Assembly (NCBI RefSeq): GCF_008329965.1
Contig: NZ_CP036150.1
Location: forward strand, 2,108,001 to 2,172,000
DNA length: 64,000 nucleotides
Direction: 5' to 3'
Origin: Oceanispirochaeta crateris
GTDB lineage: Bacteria; Spirochaetota; Spirochaetia; DSM-2461
The translations under genes were made by a program, and so were the position numbers. Numbering within the stretch: the first letter of the stretch is position 1; the number at the start of each line of letters is the position of its first letter. A model generated the notes under the pieces. The model made no database searches. It saw nothing but the letters and a program-made list of their open reading frames with translations, and was not told the origin of the DNA. Positions 54,460 to 63,527 of the stretch are shown here, in pieces.

Positions 54460-55947
54460 TTATTGAATCACAGAAGGCCTCCGCAATCCTTTTTTCACAC
54501 TTTTTATTATCGGCCAAGATATTGATAGTATAGCAACAACTATGAAAAATGCCGATATTGGCCTGGAAAAGAATATTGAGTAATCTCCCTGGGACATAAC
54601 CAAACTTCTTCTAAAATTTCCTTCTGCCATCGGTCCTAAAATTAGGGCCAGAACAATGGGAGAGAGTGGAAATCCACCCTTAATAAGAAGATAACCTATC
54701 ACACCGGCAATGAGCATAGTTGTAACATCTGTAAAATTATTATTTATGGCAAATGAACCAACAGTTGAAAGTACCATGATAATGGGTACCAATGTTTTCT
54801 TGGGTATAGCAATAATCTTAGTAAATAAACGAATTCCTGAAAGTCCCAAAATCAACATAAAAATATTGGCAACAATGAAAGTTCCAAAAAGTGTATAGGT
54901 TATTTCGGCGTGTTCAAGAAATAGCTGTGGACCAGGTATCAAGTTATGAACCATCAAAGCACCCAGCATAACTGCCGTATTTGGGTCACCGGGAATGCCT
55001 AGAGTCAATAAAGGAATCAAAGCACCACCTGTTGTACCATTATTAGAGGCTTCGGGTGCTGCGATCCCTTCAGGGATACCTGTTCCAAAATCCTCGGGAT
55101 GTTTTGAAACACGTTTTTCCATGTCATAAGATACAAAGGCACTAACATCTCCACCAGCTCCCGGAATAGATCCAATAAACGTTCCTGTAAAACCTGCACG
55201 AATTATAGTCGGAAGAACCCTTTTAAAATCAGCTTTTGTAGGCAAAATTCGCTTTGTTTTCCCAACTGGAGCCGTCTTATTCAGAATCGTCTCAATGCTA
55301 ATAAAGCACTGACTCAATGCAAACAAACCTACGAGAACGGGAATGAATTGCAGCCCTCCCATTAAATAGGTGTTACCAAAATTAAACCGGGAAAATCCGG
55401 TAATATTATCCATACCAATAAGAGATAATATCAAGCCTAATATTCCGGCCATCAAACCTTTGACCAAAGACTCCCCTGAAATACTGGCAATGATACTAAT
55501 CCCAAAAAATGCCAGTGCAAAAGTTTCTGGTGCACTAAATTTAAGAGCGAACTCGGCTAGAATAGGAGCGATGAGAATGAGCATCACACCACTGATAATC
55601 CCACCTCCAAAAGAAGAGATGACAGAGATCCCTAACGCGCGGCCGGCCTCCCCTCTTTGCGTAAACTTATAACCGTCAATGACAGTAGCAGCTGCAGAAG
55701 GCGTTCCTGGAGTATTTATCAGAATAGCTGGTATTGAACCACCATAGATTGCTCCGCAAAAAATACCAACCAGCAATGATATTCCGATCTGAGGTTCCAT
55801 TGAAAAAGTAAGAGGCATCAAAAGAGCGACACCCATCGTAGAGGTTAATCCAGGCATTGCACCAAAGGAGATGCCCATCAAAACTCCCCCGAAAACCATC
55901 ATAATGGTAAAAGGGTCAAGTAAGTTATGAAGTACTAATGAAAACAT
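54460..55947 (-). CDS. tctA: Tripartite tricarboxylate transporter, large permease TctA
   Basis: A 495-residue permease with about 12 helices. Signatures: MMVFGGVLMGISFGAMPGLT, IYGGSIPAILINTPGTPSAA (the conserved NTPG loop) and the inverted copy FTGTFIGSIPGAGGDVSAFV with GIAAPEASNNGTTGGALIP. Couples ion flow to carboxylate uptake. AAGGAG precedes the ATG. Twelve bases after tctB. Confidence 0.95.
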   Translation of the reverse strand: MFSLVLHNLLDPFTIMMVFGGVLMGISFGAMPGLTSTMGVALLMPLTFSMEPQIGISLLVGIFCGAIYGGSIPAILINTPGTPSAAATVIDGYKFTQRGEAGRALGISVISSFGGGIISGVMLILIAPILAEFALKFSAPETFALAFFGISIIASISGESLVKGLMAGILGLILSLIGMDNITGFSRFNFGNTYLMGGLQFIPVLVGLFALSQCFISIETILNKTAPVGKTKRILPTKADFKRVLPTIIRAGFTGTFIGSIPGAGGDVSAFVSYDMEKRVSKHPEDFGTGIPEGIAAPEASNNGTTGGALIPLLTLGIPGDPNTAVMLGALMVHNLIPGPQLFLEHAEITYTLFGTFIVANIFMLILGLSGIRLFTKIIAIPKKTLVPIIMVLSTVGSFAINNNFTDVTTMLIAGVIGYLLIKGGFPLSPIVLALILGPMAEGNFRRSLVMSQGDYSIFFSRPISAFFIVVAILSISWPIIKSVKKGLRRPSVIQ

Positions 55948-55958
55948 TTTTCAGCTCC

Positions 55959-56411
55959 TTAAAATATTAGCCCTGAAGGTAACTGTACCAACAGTAAAGT
56001 AGTAAACACAAAATATAAAAATATTGGCACTAAGATAGGAACCAAAATTAGAACCTTTTTATTCCTGTTTCCTAAAAAGAAAAGCATAGCCAAAAGATAA
56101 AAAACTGAAGCTATTAAAAAGCCTACAACATGAAGAAAACCAAAATAAAGAGCTGTAAATAAGAGGGAAAACCATACTCGAGAATTCTCTCTTGAAATGA
56201 GTTTCACCTCATCCACAGAAGTTTCTTCACTCTTAAAAGAAACCACAATTTGTAGAATTGATAAAAAAAACCCAATAATAGATAAAACCAGGGGAAAAAA
56301 GCCGGGGCCTAAGTTTCCATTAAATCCAGACGGAAATGATCTGGATACAAAAAAAACAAACAGACATAACAGAGCAAAAAATAGTGAAATAACATTTGCT
56401 ACTTTTATCAT
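55959..56411 (-). CDS. tctB: Tripartite tricarboxylate transporter, small permease TctB
   Basis: A 150-residue four-helix protein: VISLFFALLCLFVFFVSRSF, GPGFFPLVLSIIGFFLSILQ, and the long C-terminal hydrophobic pair around VGFLIASVFYLLAMLFFLGN. The FPSGF...GPGFFP segment is typical of TctB. AAGGA precedes the ATG. Needed with TctA for assembly in known systems. Confidence 0.88.
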   Translation of the reverse strand: MIKVANVISLFFALLCLFVFFVSRSFPSGFNGNLGPGFFPLVLSIIGFFLSILQIVVSFKSEETSVDEVKLISRENSRVWFSLLFTALYFGFLHVVGFLIASVFYLLAMLFFLGNRNKKVLILVPILVPIFLYFVFTTLLLVQLPSGLIF

Positions 56412-56480
56412 TCTTTAAATTCCTTATGAACCAAATAATCGAGGCCAGGCAATTGCCTGGCCCCGATTATCGTAACAGAG

Positions 56481-57473
56481 TTAATCTATCATACCAAGAG
56501 CTTTAAACTGTTCACCATAGATCTTGTTTTCTCTTTCCATGAGTGCTAAGAAGTCATCCGCATCTTTATAATCTTTCATAAAATTTTTGTTTTTCATGAA
56601 CTCAGTAATTTCAGGATCGTTAAGAGCATACTGAATAGCTTCATCAATTTTAGCGATTACATCCGCAGGAGTACCCTTAGGTGCAACAAAACCTCTATAA
56701 ATTGTAAGCAGCAGATCTCCGTATCCTAACTCTCTAAGTGTTGGAATCTCGGGGAGCTCAGCAAGTCTCTCAGGGGAGAAAGAACAAAGGATTTTTGCTT
56801 TTCCGGAAGCTACATGTACTTCTACTTCCTGAGCACTTACTGTAGTAGCCTCTACGTGTCCACCAGCAAGAGCTACAGCTGAGGGTCCACCACCATCAAA
56901 GGGAACATGTACAACATCAATACCAGCAGCAGCAGCGAACGCAGCAGCTAATACATGCCAGTTTCCACCGTTACCTGAGTTACTGAAACGAACTTCTCCA
57001 GGATGTGCCTTGCAGTAGTCAATAAACTCTTCCACTGTGTCATAAGGAGCATCTGCCTGGACAGTGAGTGTTCCATAAGTAGAGTTAACATTACAAACAG
57101 GTTCAAAACTTTCGTATGTAAAATCAACTTCCTGAACATATGGTACAGCCAGCATCTCTGCAACTGCAGCAGTAACTGAAGATCCATCAGCTTTTTCTTT
57201 TGCACCAGCAGAAAAACCAATAGCACCACCGGCACCAGGTTTATTTACAATTATAACAGGTACTCCCAATTTTTCTGATATTTTTGGTGCTAATGCCCTG
57301 TAAAGAAGGTCTGTCCCACCACCGGCTGCAGGTGGGCAAGTAACAACAAGCTGTTTTGCAGGATAAGCATCACCATCTACAGCACCTTCAGTTTGACCGT
57401 TTGCCATAACACTGAATGTACTTACACTCGCTAGAACCATTAGCATACTTAATGCCCGAACCATTTTTTTCAT
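56481..57473 (-). CDS. tctC: Tripartite tricarboxylate transporter substrate-binding protein TctC
   Basis: A 330-residue periplasmic binding protein with a cleavable signal ending near VSTFSVMANGQTEGA. Family signatures: LVVTCPPAAGGGTDLLYRAL, VIIVNKPGAGGAIGFSAGAK, FSNSGNGGNWHVLAAAFAAA, VHVPFDGGGPSAVALAGGHV. Ligands of the family are carboxylates (citrate, terephthalate, aldonates). ATG 57473 is used because GGAGGA precedes it; an upstream ATG would lack spacing. First gene of the leftward operon. Confidence 0.94.
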   Translation of the reverse strand: MKKMVRALSMLMVLASVSTFSVMANGQTEGAVDGDAYPAKQLVVTCPPAAGGGTDLLYRALAPKISEKLGVPVIIVNKPGAGGAIGFSAGAKEKADGSSVTAAVAEMLAVPYVQEVDFTYESFEPVCNVNSTYGTLTVQADAPYDTVEEFIDYCKAHPGEVRFSNSGNGGNWHVLAAAFAAAAGIDVVHVPFDGGGPSAVALAGGHVEATTVSAQEVEVHVASGKAKILCSFSPERLAELPEIPTLRELGYGDLLLTIYRGFVAPKGTPADVIAKIDEAIQYALNDPEITEFMKNKNFMKDYKDADDFLALMERENKIYGEQFKALGMID

Positions 57474-57543
57474 CAATGAATCCTCCATAATTTTGTTTTT
57501 ATCTTTTCAGATTTAAAAAAGATAAACAGATAGACATCATATT

Positions 57544-57613
57544 TCAGACAATTCCAACACGGCATTGTCTGATGTCATTCGACAATTTTATATCGATATA
57601 TGCGATATTGTAA
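57544..57613 (-). promoter_or_regulatory. Leftward promoter and operator of the tct operon
   Basis: On the minus strand TTTACA, a 16-base spacer and TATAAA (plus coordinates 57586-57591 for the -10) make a promoter. Around the start lies GTCTGATGTCAT (57567-57578), and half sites GACAAT, ATTGTC and GACAAT occur at 57547-57552, 57564-57569 and 57581-57586, forming overlapping inverted repeats (TCAGACAAT/ATTGTCTGA). Confidence 0.65.
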
Positions 57614-57687
57614 AGTTTTTTTTTCACTTTTTTTATTTCCTTACAAAGTATAAATTTATACAATGTTGAGATTCTAAAACAAATGAA

Positions 57688-57756
57688 TTGACATTATTCT
57701 TTCTTGCAGTATAATTCTATTCATACCATTATACGTTAGCAGACGTCTGATGTCAT
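57688..57756 (+). promoter_or_regulatory. Rightward promoter and operator of the isomerase operon
   Basis: TTGACA (57688-57693), a 16-base spacer and TATAAT (57710-57715) form a near-consensus promoter. The 12-base sequence GTCTGATGTCAT at 57745-57756 is identical to that at 57567-57578 and would lie at about +23 to +34, suited to repression. Confidence 0.7.
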
Positions 57757-57802
57757 AAATTATGTTTTTTGAAAAATGTATAGATTACTTAAAGGAGCTT
57801 TT

Positions 57803-58750
57803 ATGATAGATATTCGTAATTTCGTACAACTAGGGATAAGCTCAATCCTGCTATACCCTAAAGCCCTAAAGAACTCTCTTTCTCTTTTCACTGCAATTGA
57901 AGAGTCCTGTCATTTGGAACATTTTGAAGTTATCGAGAGTTATCTTCCCCATGAAAAGGATATTCGTAGTGAAGCGATAAAGACAATTAAAGAAACAGGA
58001 AGAACTATTCATTACAATTCGCCCCTTCCTTTTCAACTGGACGGCCCTTATTCCTGCGGTAGCTCAAATGCAGAGTATAGAAAAAATTCTTTTAAATTGA
58101 TTAAACAGCACATTGAATATGCCGCAGAAGCAGATGCACCTCTTTTTGTACTAACAGGATGCATCGATAAAGGTGAAGAAGAAAGAGCCGCCCGTCTCTC
58201 CTATCTTGAAGATTTCATCTGTTATGCATCTGAAGAAGCTGTTCAGCATGGAATTAAAATGGTCCTGGAACCTATCGAACGGCATCAATTCAAAAAGATT
58301 GTTCTTGGTCCTACGGAAGATTGCGTTTCGATGGCCAAAAGAGTGATGGGCCGCAATATCAAGAATTTCGGGTTAATGCTAGATGTCATGCACCTCCCTC
58401 TCATGGAAGAGACTTTTGATCATGCTCTTGAAAATATTCTTGAAACCGGTCTGGACCACGTCCATATGGGCGACTGTGTAACTGACCCATCCAGCTCCTA
58501 TTACGGACATACCCATCCTCCTTTTGGAATTCAAAAAGGGACATTCAATCAGCAGGATTACAGTTATCAGTTCTTCAAATTTCTTGAGTGTGGATATCTG
58601 AGCAGCACACCATCAGTTGAAAATAAGCCTACAATCTCGATTGAAGCTCAGGCCTATCCTGGAGTAAGTCCGAGAACATCTTCCATTGTTTTTTATGAGA
58701 AGCTCAATTCTGCCTTTGCAGACGCTCTAGTGAAATTCAAGAATCAATAA
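57803..58750 (+). CDS. Sugar isomerase/epimerase-like TIM-barrel protein (1)
   Basis: A 315-residue AP-endonuclease-2 superfamily TIM barrel. Metal-site residues are seen in KMVLEPIERH (Glu), FGLMLDVMHLPLME (Asp, His), LDHVHMGDCV (His) and ISIEAQAYPG (Glu). Such proteins isomerise or epimerise keto-sugars or sugar acids. ATG 57803 follows AAAGGAG; a start at 57776 lacks one. First gene of the rightward operon, 11 bases before the second TIM-barrel gene. Confidence 0.85.
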   Translation: MIDIRNFVQLGISSILLYPKALKNSLSLFTAIEESCHLEHFEVIESYLPHEKDIRSEAIKTIKETGRTIHYNSPLPFQLDGPYSCGSSNAEYRKNSFKLIKQHIEYAAEADAPLFVLTGCIDKGEEERAARLSYLEDFICYASEEAVQHGIKMVLEPIERHQFKKIVLGPTEDCVSMAKRVMGRNIKNFGLMLDVMHLPLMEETFDHALENILETGLDHVHMGDCVTDPSSSYYGHTHPPFGIQKGTFNQQDYSYQFFKFLECGYLSSTPSVENKPTISIEAQAYPGVSPRTSSIVFYEKLNSAFADALVKFKNQ

Positions 58751-58761
58751 GAGGATTAAAT

Positions 58762-59604
58762 ATGAAACTATGTTATCAAGTTGCTACCCCTGATGTAAAA
58801 ATCGCAGAGAGTGTAACAGCTTACCAGGGCAGTTTAGAAAAAACATTCGGGGACATTGCCAAACTTGGTTATGACGGAGTTGAGCTTATGACTCTGAATC
58901 CCGGCAAATTAGACTGGGATGAAGTTAAAAAGACAGCAGAACGACATAATCTTATTGTTGGTTTAGTTTGTACCGGGGAGATTTTCGGACAGTTAAACCT
59001 CTGTTTTACAGATCCGGATAAGTCGATCAGAGAAGAGGCAATCAGCCGGGTAAAAGAGATTATTGATTTTGCCTCATTCCTTGATGCCAACATCAATATC
59101 GGGCGGGTGAGAGGATACTACCGACCCGATGTAGATAAGGAGCAGACTGACGCCTGGGCAGTAGCGGCCTTCAAGGAAATAAGCGAACATGCTAAACCCC
59201 TGGGAGTAACCATTGCTCTAGAAACTGTCACAATCATGCAGACGAATTTCATCAACACCATGGAAGAAGGTCTGAAATTCGTAGAGTTGGTTGATCATGA
59301 AAATTTCAAACTCATGATCGATGTATTCCATCTGAATATAGAAGAAAAAGATCTTTATCAAACGATCACACAGTATATTCCCCACACGATTCATGTTCAT
59401 CTTGCAGATAATAACCGCCGTTATCCCGGGAACTGCGGAATGGATTTTAAAAAGATCATCCAGCTATTTCACGACAACGGCTTTGATGGAACCTACTGCA
59501 CCGAAATTTTTCAGAATCCAACTATGGAAATTGCTGCAGCTGAATCAATAAAACACTTGGGCCCCATATTCAAAGAGGTCTATGGCAGGACAATAAAAGC
59601 ATGA
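58762..59604 (+). CDS. Sugar-acid epimerase/isomerase-like TIM-barrel protein (2)
   Basis: A 280-residue TIM barrel of the same superfamily but a different subgroup. INIGRVRGYYRP, VTIALETVTIM (Glu), LMIDVFHLNIEEKDL (Asp, His), IHVHLADNNRRYPGNCGMDF (His, Asp) and TYCTEIFQ (Glu) recall hydroxypyruvate isomerase and the 5-keto-L-gluconate epimerase IolO. This supports a sugar-acid or keto-acid substrate for the cluster. GAGG precedes the ATG. It overlaps the next gene by four bases. Confidence 0.85.
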   Translation: MKLCYQVATPDVKIAESVTAYQGSLEKTFGDIAKLGYDGVELMTLNPGKLDWDEVKKTAERHNLIVGLVCTGEIFGQLNLCFTDPDKSIREEAISRVKEIIDFASFLDANINIGRVRGYYRPDVDKEQTDAWAVAAFKEISEHAKPLGVTIALETVTIMQTNFINTMEEGLKFVELVDHENFKLMIDVFHLNIEEKDLYQTITQYIPHTIHVHLADNNRRYPGNCGMDFKKIIQLFHDNGFDGTYCTEIFQNPTMEIAAAESIKHLGPIFKEVYGRTIKA

Positions 59605-60281
59605 AAACGATAGCACTAATCCATACAGTAAAACCCGTTCTAAATTCTTTTGAACAAGAAATCATAGAAGCTGCACCAGAGGGAAGTGTCAAAATACATA
59701 ATATCCTTGATGATTTCCTGGCTCATGACCCCAGCCCGGACGGGGCTGGTTATTTTACGCCGGAAAACAAGCAGCGATTGTTCAATCAGATTAAGAATGC
59801 AGAATTAACAGGAGCTGACTTAATCGTTACAACTTGCTCTACTTTGAGTCCCATAGTATTAGTCATCAAAGAATTTTTTAGCACTCCCATTTTGACTATT
59901 GACGAGGTAATGGCTGAAGAAGTTGTAAGCAAAGCAAAAAAAATTAAAATTTTGGCAACAGCAAAGAGCACAATAGAACCGAGTTGTCAGGCTCTTTATT
60001 CTGCGGCTAAAAAACTGAATAAAGAAATAAGCATAGACTTTGAAGATAACGAAGAAGCCTACAAAGCCATGAAAAATTACAATATGGAACTGCATAACAA
60101 ACTTGTGTTAGAGCAATCAACTCAATCTTCTAACTATGATGCTATCATCCTGGCACAAGCCTCCATGGCTCATTTGGAAGAAGATGTAGAAGCTCATACC
60201 GGAGTAAAAACCTATAGCAGTCCTAAACGATGTATTCGAAAAATTATTGAGATCATTGGCAAAAACGAACAAGAGAACTAA
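59601..60281 (+). CDS. Asp/Glu racemase-superfamily protein with one catalytic cysteine
   Basis: A 226-residue protein of the aspartate/glutamate/hydantoin racemase fold. C79 in LIVTTCSTLSP matches the first catalytic Cys. The second, normally in a GCT-like turn, is replaced: IILAQASMAHLE (A187 region). One-cysteine members such as arylmalonate decarboxylase work by decarboxylation or other proton transfers rather than racemisation, so decarboxylation of a keto or malonate-type acid is possible. It begins in an ATGA overlap with the preceding epimerase. Confidence 0.8.
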   Translation: MKTIALIHTVKPVLNSFEQEIIEAAPEGSVKIHNILDDFLAHDPSPDGAGYFTPENKQRLFNQIKNAELTGADLIVTTCSTLSPIVLVIKEFFSTPILTIDEVMAEEVVSKAKKIKILATAKSTIEPSCQALYSAAKKLNKEISIDFEDNEEAYKAMKNYNMELHNKLVLEQSTQSSNYDAIILAQASMAHLEEDVEAHTGVKTYSSPKRCIRKIIEIIGKNEQEN

Positions 60282-60383
60282 AAAACACCAGTGAATACAC
60301 ATCACTATTTGTGAATTACGGATTATATGATTTTTCCAGGACCTCGAGGGGAGCTGGATTCATCTTGTAAACATATTACAGGT

Positions 60384-60405
60384 TCTCTGGCCATAACCAG
60401 AGAAT
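60384..60405 (+). promoter_or_regulatory. Intercistronic hairpin before transketolase genes
   Basis: TTCTCTGG pairs with CCAGAGAA around a six-base loop, about 22 bases before the transketolase start codon. No T-run follows, so it is more likely an RNA-processing or translation element than a terminator. Confidence 0.45.
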
Positions 60406-60427
60406 AGACTAAGTTAAGGATAAATAA

Positions 60428-61291
60428 ATGGCAGTAGATTTAGCAGTAATAACAAACAGAGAACTGCATGCTTTGGCACAGCAGTTCCGAATTGATGTGA
60501 TCAAAACTCTCCATGACAAGGGAACAGGTCACTGGGGAGGGTCAGCATCGGTAGCAGAGATCCTCACCTATCTCTATTTCAGACAAATGAATATCCAGCC
60601 TGAAAATCCCGATTGGGAAAACAGAGACAGGTTAGTTTTGAGTAAGGGCCATGCATCGCCCATGCTCTATGAAGTACTGGAAAAGAGAGGATACCTGAAA
60701 GATGGAACACTCAAAACTTTTCGCGATCTGAACAGTTCCCTCCAGGGACATCCATGCATGAACAAAACTCCCGGTGTAGAAATGTCAACAGGAGCACTGG
60801 GACATGGTTTATCAGTGGGTCTGGGAATGAGTCTGATGGCAGCCCGTCAGTCATCCCCTTTTAAAACCTATGTAATAGTAGGCGAAGGCTGTCTCAACGA
60901 AGGTCAGTCATGGGAAGCCATCATGGCCGCAGGTAAATTTGCACCAAAAGACCTGGTACTCTTGGTTGATTACAACAAAGTACAGCTGGATGGACACTCC
61001 AAAGACATAATGCCTCTGGATCCTCTGGCAGATAAGTTCAAAGCTTTTAATTGGAATGTAGCTGACCGTAGTTTCAATGGTCATGATATGGATGATATAG
61101 AAAGTTCATTCAAATGGCTTTCACAGCAAGATCAGGGCCCCTGTGTCATTATCTATGACACAATTAAAGGGAAGGGAGTCTCTTTTATGGAAGACAATCA
61201 TGCCTGGCACGGTGCTCCGGTAGGAGATGACCATTTTAGTGAAGCACTGCCCCAATTAGAAAAAGGTCTTTCAACCTGGGAGGAAAAATAA
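60428..61291 (+). CDS. Transketolase, N-terminal subunit
   Basis: A 287-residue thiamine-diphosphate-binding half. HWGGSASVAEILTYLYFRQM, LVLSKGHASPMLYEVLEKRG, GALGHGLSVGLGMSLMAARQ and the ThDP motif VIVGEGCLNEGQSWEAIMAA (GEG replacing the common GDG) with LVDYNKVQLDG show the family. Split transketolases work as a heteromer with the next gene. Aldehyde and ketose-donor preferences are unknown; hydroxypyruvate as donor would fit its neighbours. AAGGA precedes the ATG. Confidence 0.93.
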   Translation: MAVDLAVITNRELHALAQQFRIDVIKTLHDKGTGHWGGSASVAEILTYLYFRQMNIQPENPDWENRDRLVLSKGHASPMLYEVLEKRGYLKDGTLKTFRDLNSSLQGHPCMNKTPGVEMSTGALGHGLSVGLGMSLMAARQSSPFKTYVIVGEGCLNEGQSWEAIMAAGKFAPKDLVLLVDYNKVQLDGHSKDIMPLDPLADKFKAFNWNVADRSFNGHDMDDIESSFKWLSQQDQGPCVIIYDTIKGKGVSFMEDNHAWHGAPVGDDHFSEALPQLEKGLSTWEEK

Positions 61292-62223
61292 TGGAAAAAA
61301 TAGGAATGCGTGATGCCTTCGGCGCTGCTCTGGTAGAGCTGGGGAAAACAAATGATAAATTAATGGTTCTGGATGCTGATGTATCTTCCAGTACTCGAAG
61401 CGGACTCTTTGGAAAAGCCTACCCCGACCGCTTCTTCAACGTCGGTGTGGCCGAAGCAAACATGGTTGATATTGCTGCAGGAATGGCCACTTGCGGATAT
61501 CGTCCTGTGGTCAGTGCCTTTGCTATCTTTCTAGCTCTTAAAGCCACCGATCAAATTAGAAACGTAGTTTGTTACAATAAACTGAATGTGATTATTGCCG
61601 GTGGTTATTCTGGACTTTCAGACTCTTTTGATGGTGCCAGCCACCAGTCTATTACAGATATCGCCATCATGCGGGCTTTTCCTAATCTCACCGTACTGGC
61701 TCCCGCTCACGCTGATGATGTGACTGCAGCCCTGGAACAGGCACTTGAAATTGAAGGACCTGTTTATATACGAATGTGCCGTAATCCAAGCCCGGTTCTT
61801 GTTGGTAAGAAAGCTCTGACAATCGGAAAAGCAGAGATCCTCAATGAAGGTTCGGATATTACCATAGGCGCCTGCGGGATAACCGTTCCTATAGCGATGG
61901 AAGCCTGTGAAGAGCTTGCTTCAAAGGGTATCAAAGCCCAGATCTTGGATCTAAGCAGTATCAAGCCCATTGATAAAAAAACAATTACAGAAGCGGCTGA
62001 AAAAACAGGCTGTTTCCTGACTGTTGAAGAACATTCCATCCATGGCGGACTTGGAAGTGCCGTATCTGAAGTTCTTGTCAGGTCCAAGCCCGTTCCTATG
62101 GACTTTGTAGGAATAGAAGACTGTTTTACTGAATCTGGGCCCTATGAGGAACTGATGGAGAAATATGGTCTCAGTACAAAGGCCGTCGTTGCTAAAGCCG
62201 AGGCTCTAGTCAAATTAAAATAA
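61291..62223 (+). CDS. Transketolase, C-terminal subunit
   Basis: A 310-residue pyrimidine-binding plus C-terminal half: MVLDADVSSSTRSGLFGKAY, FFNVGVAEANMVDIAAGMAT (catalytic Glu activating ThDP), GGYSGLSDSFDGASHQSITD, VEEHSIHGGLGSAVSEVL. It overlaps the stop of the N-terminal subunit gene by one base, so equal production is likely. GGGAGG precedes the ATG. Confidence 0.93.
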   Translation: MEKIGMRDAFGAALVELGKTNDKLMVLDADVSSSTRSGLFGKAYPDRFFNVGVAEANMVDIAAGMATCGYRPVVSAFAIFLALKATDQIRNVVCYNKLNVIIAGGYSGLSDSFDGASHQSITDIAIMRAFPNLTVLAPAHADDVTAALEQALEIEGPVYIRMCRNPSPVLVGKKALTIGKAEILNEGSDITIGACGITVPIAMEACEELASKGIKAQILDLSSIKPIDKKTITEAAEKTGCFLTVEEHSIHGGLGSAVSEVLVRSKPVPMDFVGIEDCFTESGPYEELMEKYGLSTKAVVAKAEALVKLK

Positions 62224-62247
62224 TGATCCCTATGATTTGAGTGAACA

Positions 62248-62272
62248 ACCGGGGCTGTGAACCAGCCCCGGA
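62248..62272. terminator. Hairpin between convergent transketolase and aldolase genes
   Basis: CCGGGGCT pairs with AGCCCCGG with a seven-base loop, about 30 bases after the transketolase stop. T-runs are modest on both strands; probably a bidirectional terminator. Confidence 0.7.
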
Positions 62273-62377
62273 TTGATTTATAATTCTGTAGCTGGTGACG
62301 CAAGAGACATTGTTTAACCAGCTCCATAATTTTGTTAAAAGCTCTTCATCGGCACCCGGTATACAAAAGTAATCCTA

Positions 62378-63265
62378 TTAAGTTATCGATGCCTGATATA
62401 TGTTTTGTATAGATCCATCGAGGATTTTACTAAATTCCTGAGGACTCTGATCTACATTTAACCCTTCAGATAAGGCTCTGGAAAAACTGGCTATCACATT
62501 ATGGTTCCTGGCCAGCTTTTGATTCGCAACTTCTCGAGAATAGCCTCCGGATAAAGCGACAACCCTCAAAACATTGGGGAATGAAGTCAGTTCTTCATAA
62601 AAATTATCCTCATCTGGAATGGTTAACTTCAGCATGACAAGAGTATTTGAATCCAGGGATTTTAAGTGTTTAATAAGTTCATTTTTAAGGACCATTTCTG
62701 CCTTTTCTTTATCAGGAGCATGGATATCAACCTCCGGTTCTATGATAGGAACCAGACCTGCTTTAGAGATGATTTGTCCTATTTCAAACTGCTGGTCAAC
62801 AAGCGCTTTTATTCCGGTAGTATTGGCTTCCCTGATAACAGATCGCATCTTTGTTCCAAAAACATGCCGCTCATTTGCCCGCTTCAGTAGATCGTCCAGA
62901 TGGGTAATGGGTTTCATGACCTGAACCCCCTGTTCCTGATCTGCCAGTCCTTTATCAACTTTCAAGAATGTAACGATACCCTTCTTATCCCAAAGATAAT
63001 CAGCGCTATGGAGTCCATCTACCCTGGAATCCATTGTCTTTTCAAAAAGGATGGCCCCTAGTATACGGTCTTTATTAAACACCGAACTCTCCATAATGCG
63101 GGATCGCATCTGGTGAACCAATTGAAACATCTCCTCATCGTTGGAATAGGCATCTTTTTTAATGCCATATGTTTCCAGGGCCTTCGGTGTACTACCTCCG
63201 CTTTGATCCAGAGCGGCAATAAAACCTTTTCCACTTTTCATTCGTTCCATCTGAGTCAGATTCAT
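62378..63265 (-). CDS. fda: Fructose-bisphosphate aldolase, class I
   Basis: A 295-residue Schiff-base aldolase of the bacterial single-chain class I type. [56 protein letters not shown] and the Schiff-base Lys in [15 protein letters not shown] are diagnostic. It cleaves fructose 1,6-bisphosphate to triose phosphates without a metal. GGAGG precedes the ATG. It is convergent to the transketolase genes and monocistronic by spacing. Confidence 0.95.
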   Translation of the reverse strand: MNLTQMERMKSGKGFIAALDQSGGSTPKALETYGIKKDAYSNDEEMFQLVHQMRSRIMESSVFNKDRILGAILFEKTMDSRVDGLHSADYLWDKKGIVTFLKVDKGLADQEQGVQVMKPITHLDDLLKRANERHVFGTKMRSVIREANTTGIKALVDQQFEIGQIISKAGLVPIIEPEVDIHAPDKEKAEMVLKNELIKHLKSLDSNTLVMLKLTIPDEDNFYEELTSFPNVLRVVALSGGYSREVANQKLARNHNVIASFSRALSEGLNVDQSPQEFSKILDGSIQNIYQASIT

Positions 63266-63470
63266 AAAAGTACCTCCATCAAGTTTGGTCTTTATTTAAA
63301 GATAACCAATTATGGATGGTAAATGTTTAATTCCTTGGATTATATACAGAAATACCTCAGTTTTTCTTCGATGGAAAGAATCTATGATCCAAACAGTCTT
63401 TTCAAAACAAAATATTCTTGAAACAGACAAACGGCTCTAGGAATCTTAAATCTGAAAAAGATTTTGAACG
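63266..63470. other. Intergenic region upstream of aldolase
   Basis: Holds the presumed aldolase promoter on the minus strand. No gene or RNA structure other than the terminator at 63471 was seen. Confidence 0.4.
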
Positions 63471-63497
63471 AAAAAAAACCTCTCCAGCATAGAGAGG
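63471..63497 (-). terminator. Terminator of the small membrane protein gene
   Basis: On the minus strand CCTCTC pairs with GAGAGG, followed by eight T residues (A-run at 63471-63478). It lies about 30 bases after the stop at 63528, showing that the minus-strand frame upstream is, or was, a real transcription unit. Confidence 0.85.
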
Positions 63498-63527
63498 CAG
63501 TGAGTCTCGCCCATTAAGGGTAATGAC

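Noticed and set aside
60384-60405. Terminator before the transketolase genes
   Set aside because: The hairpin has no T-run and lies 22 bases before a start codon within a plausible operon, so it was listed as a regulatory hairpin instead.
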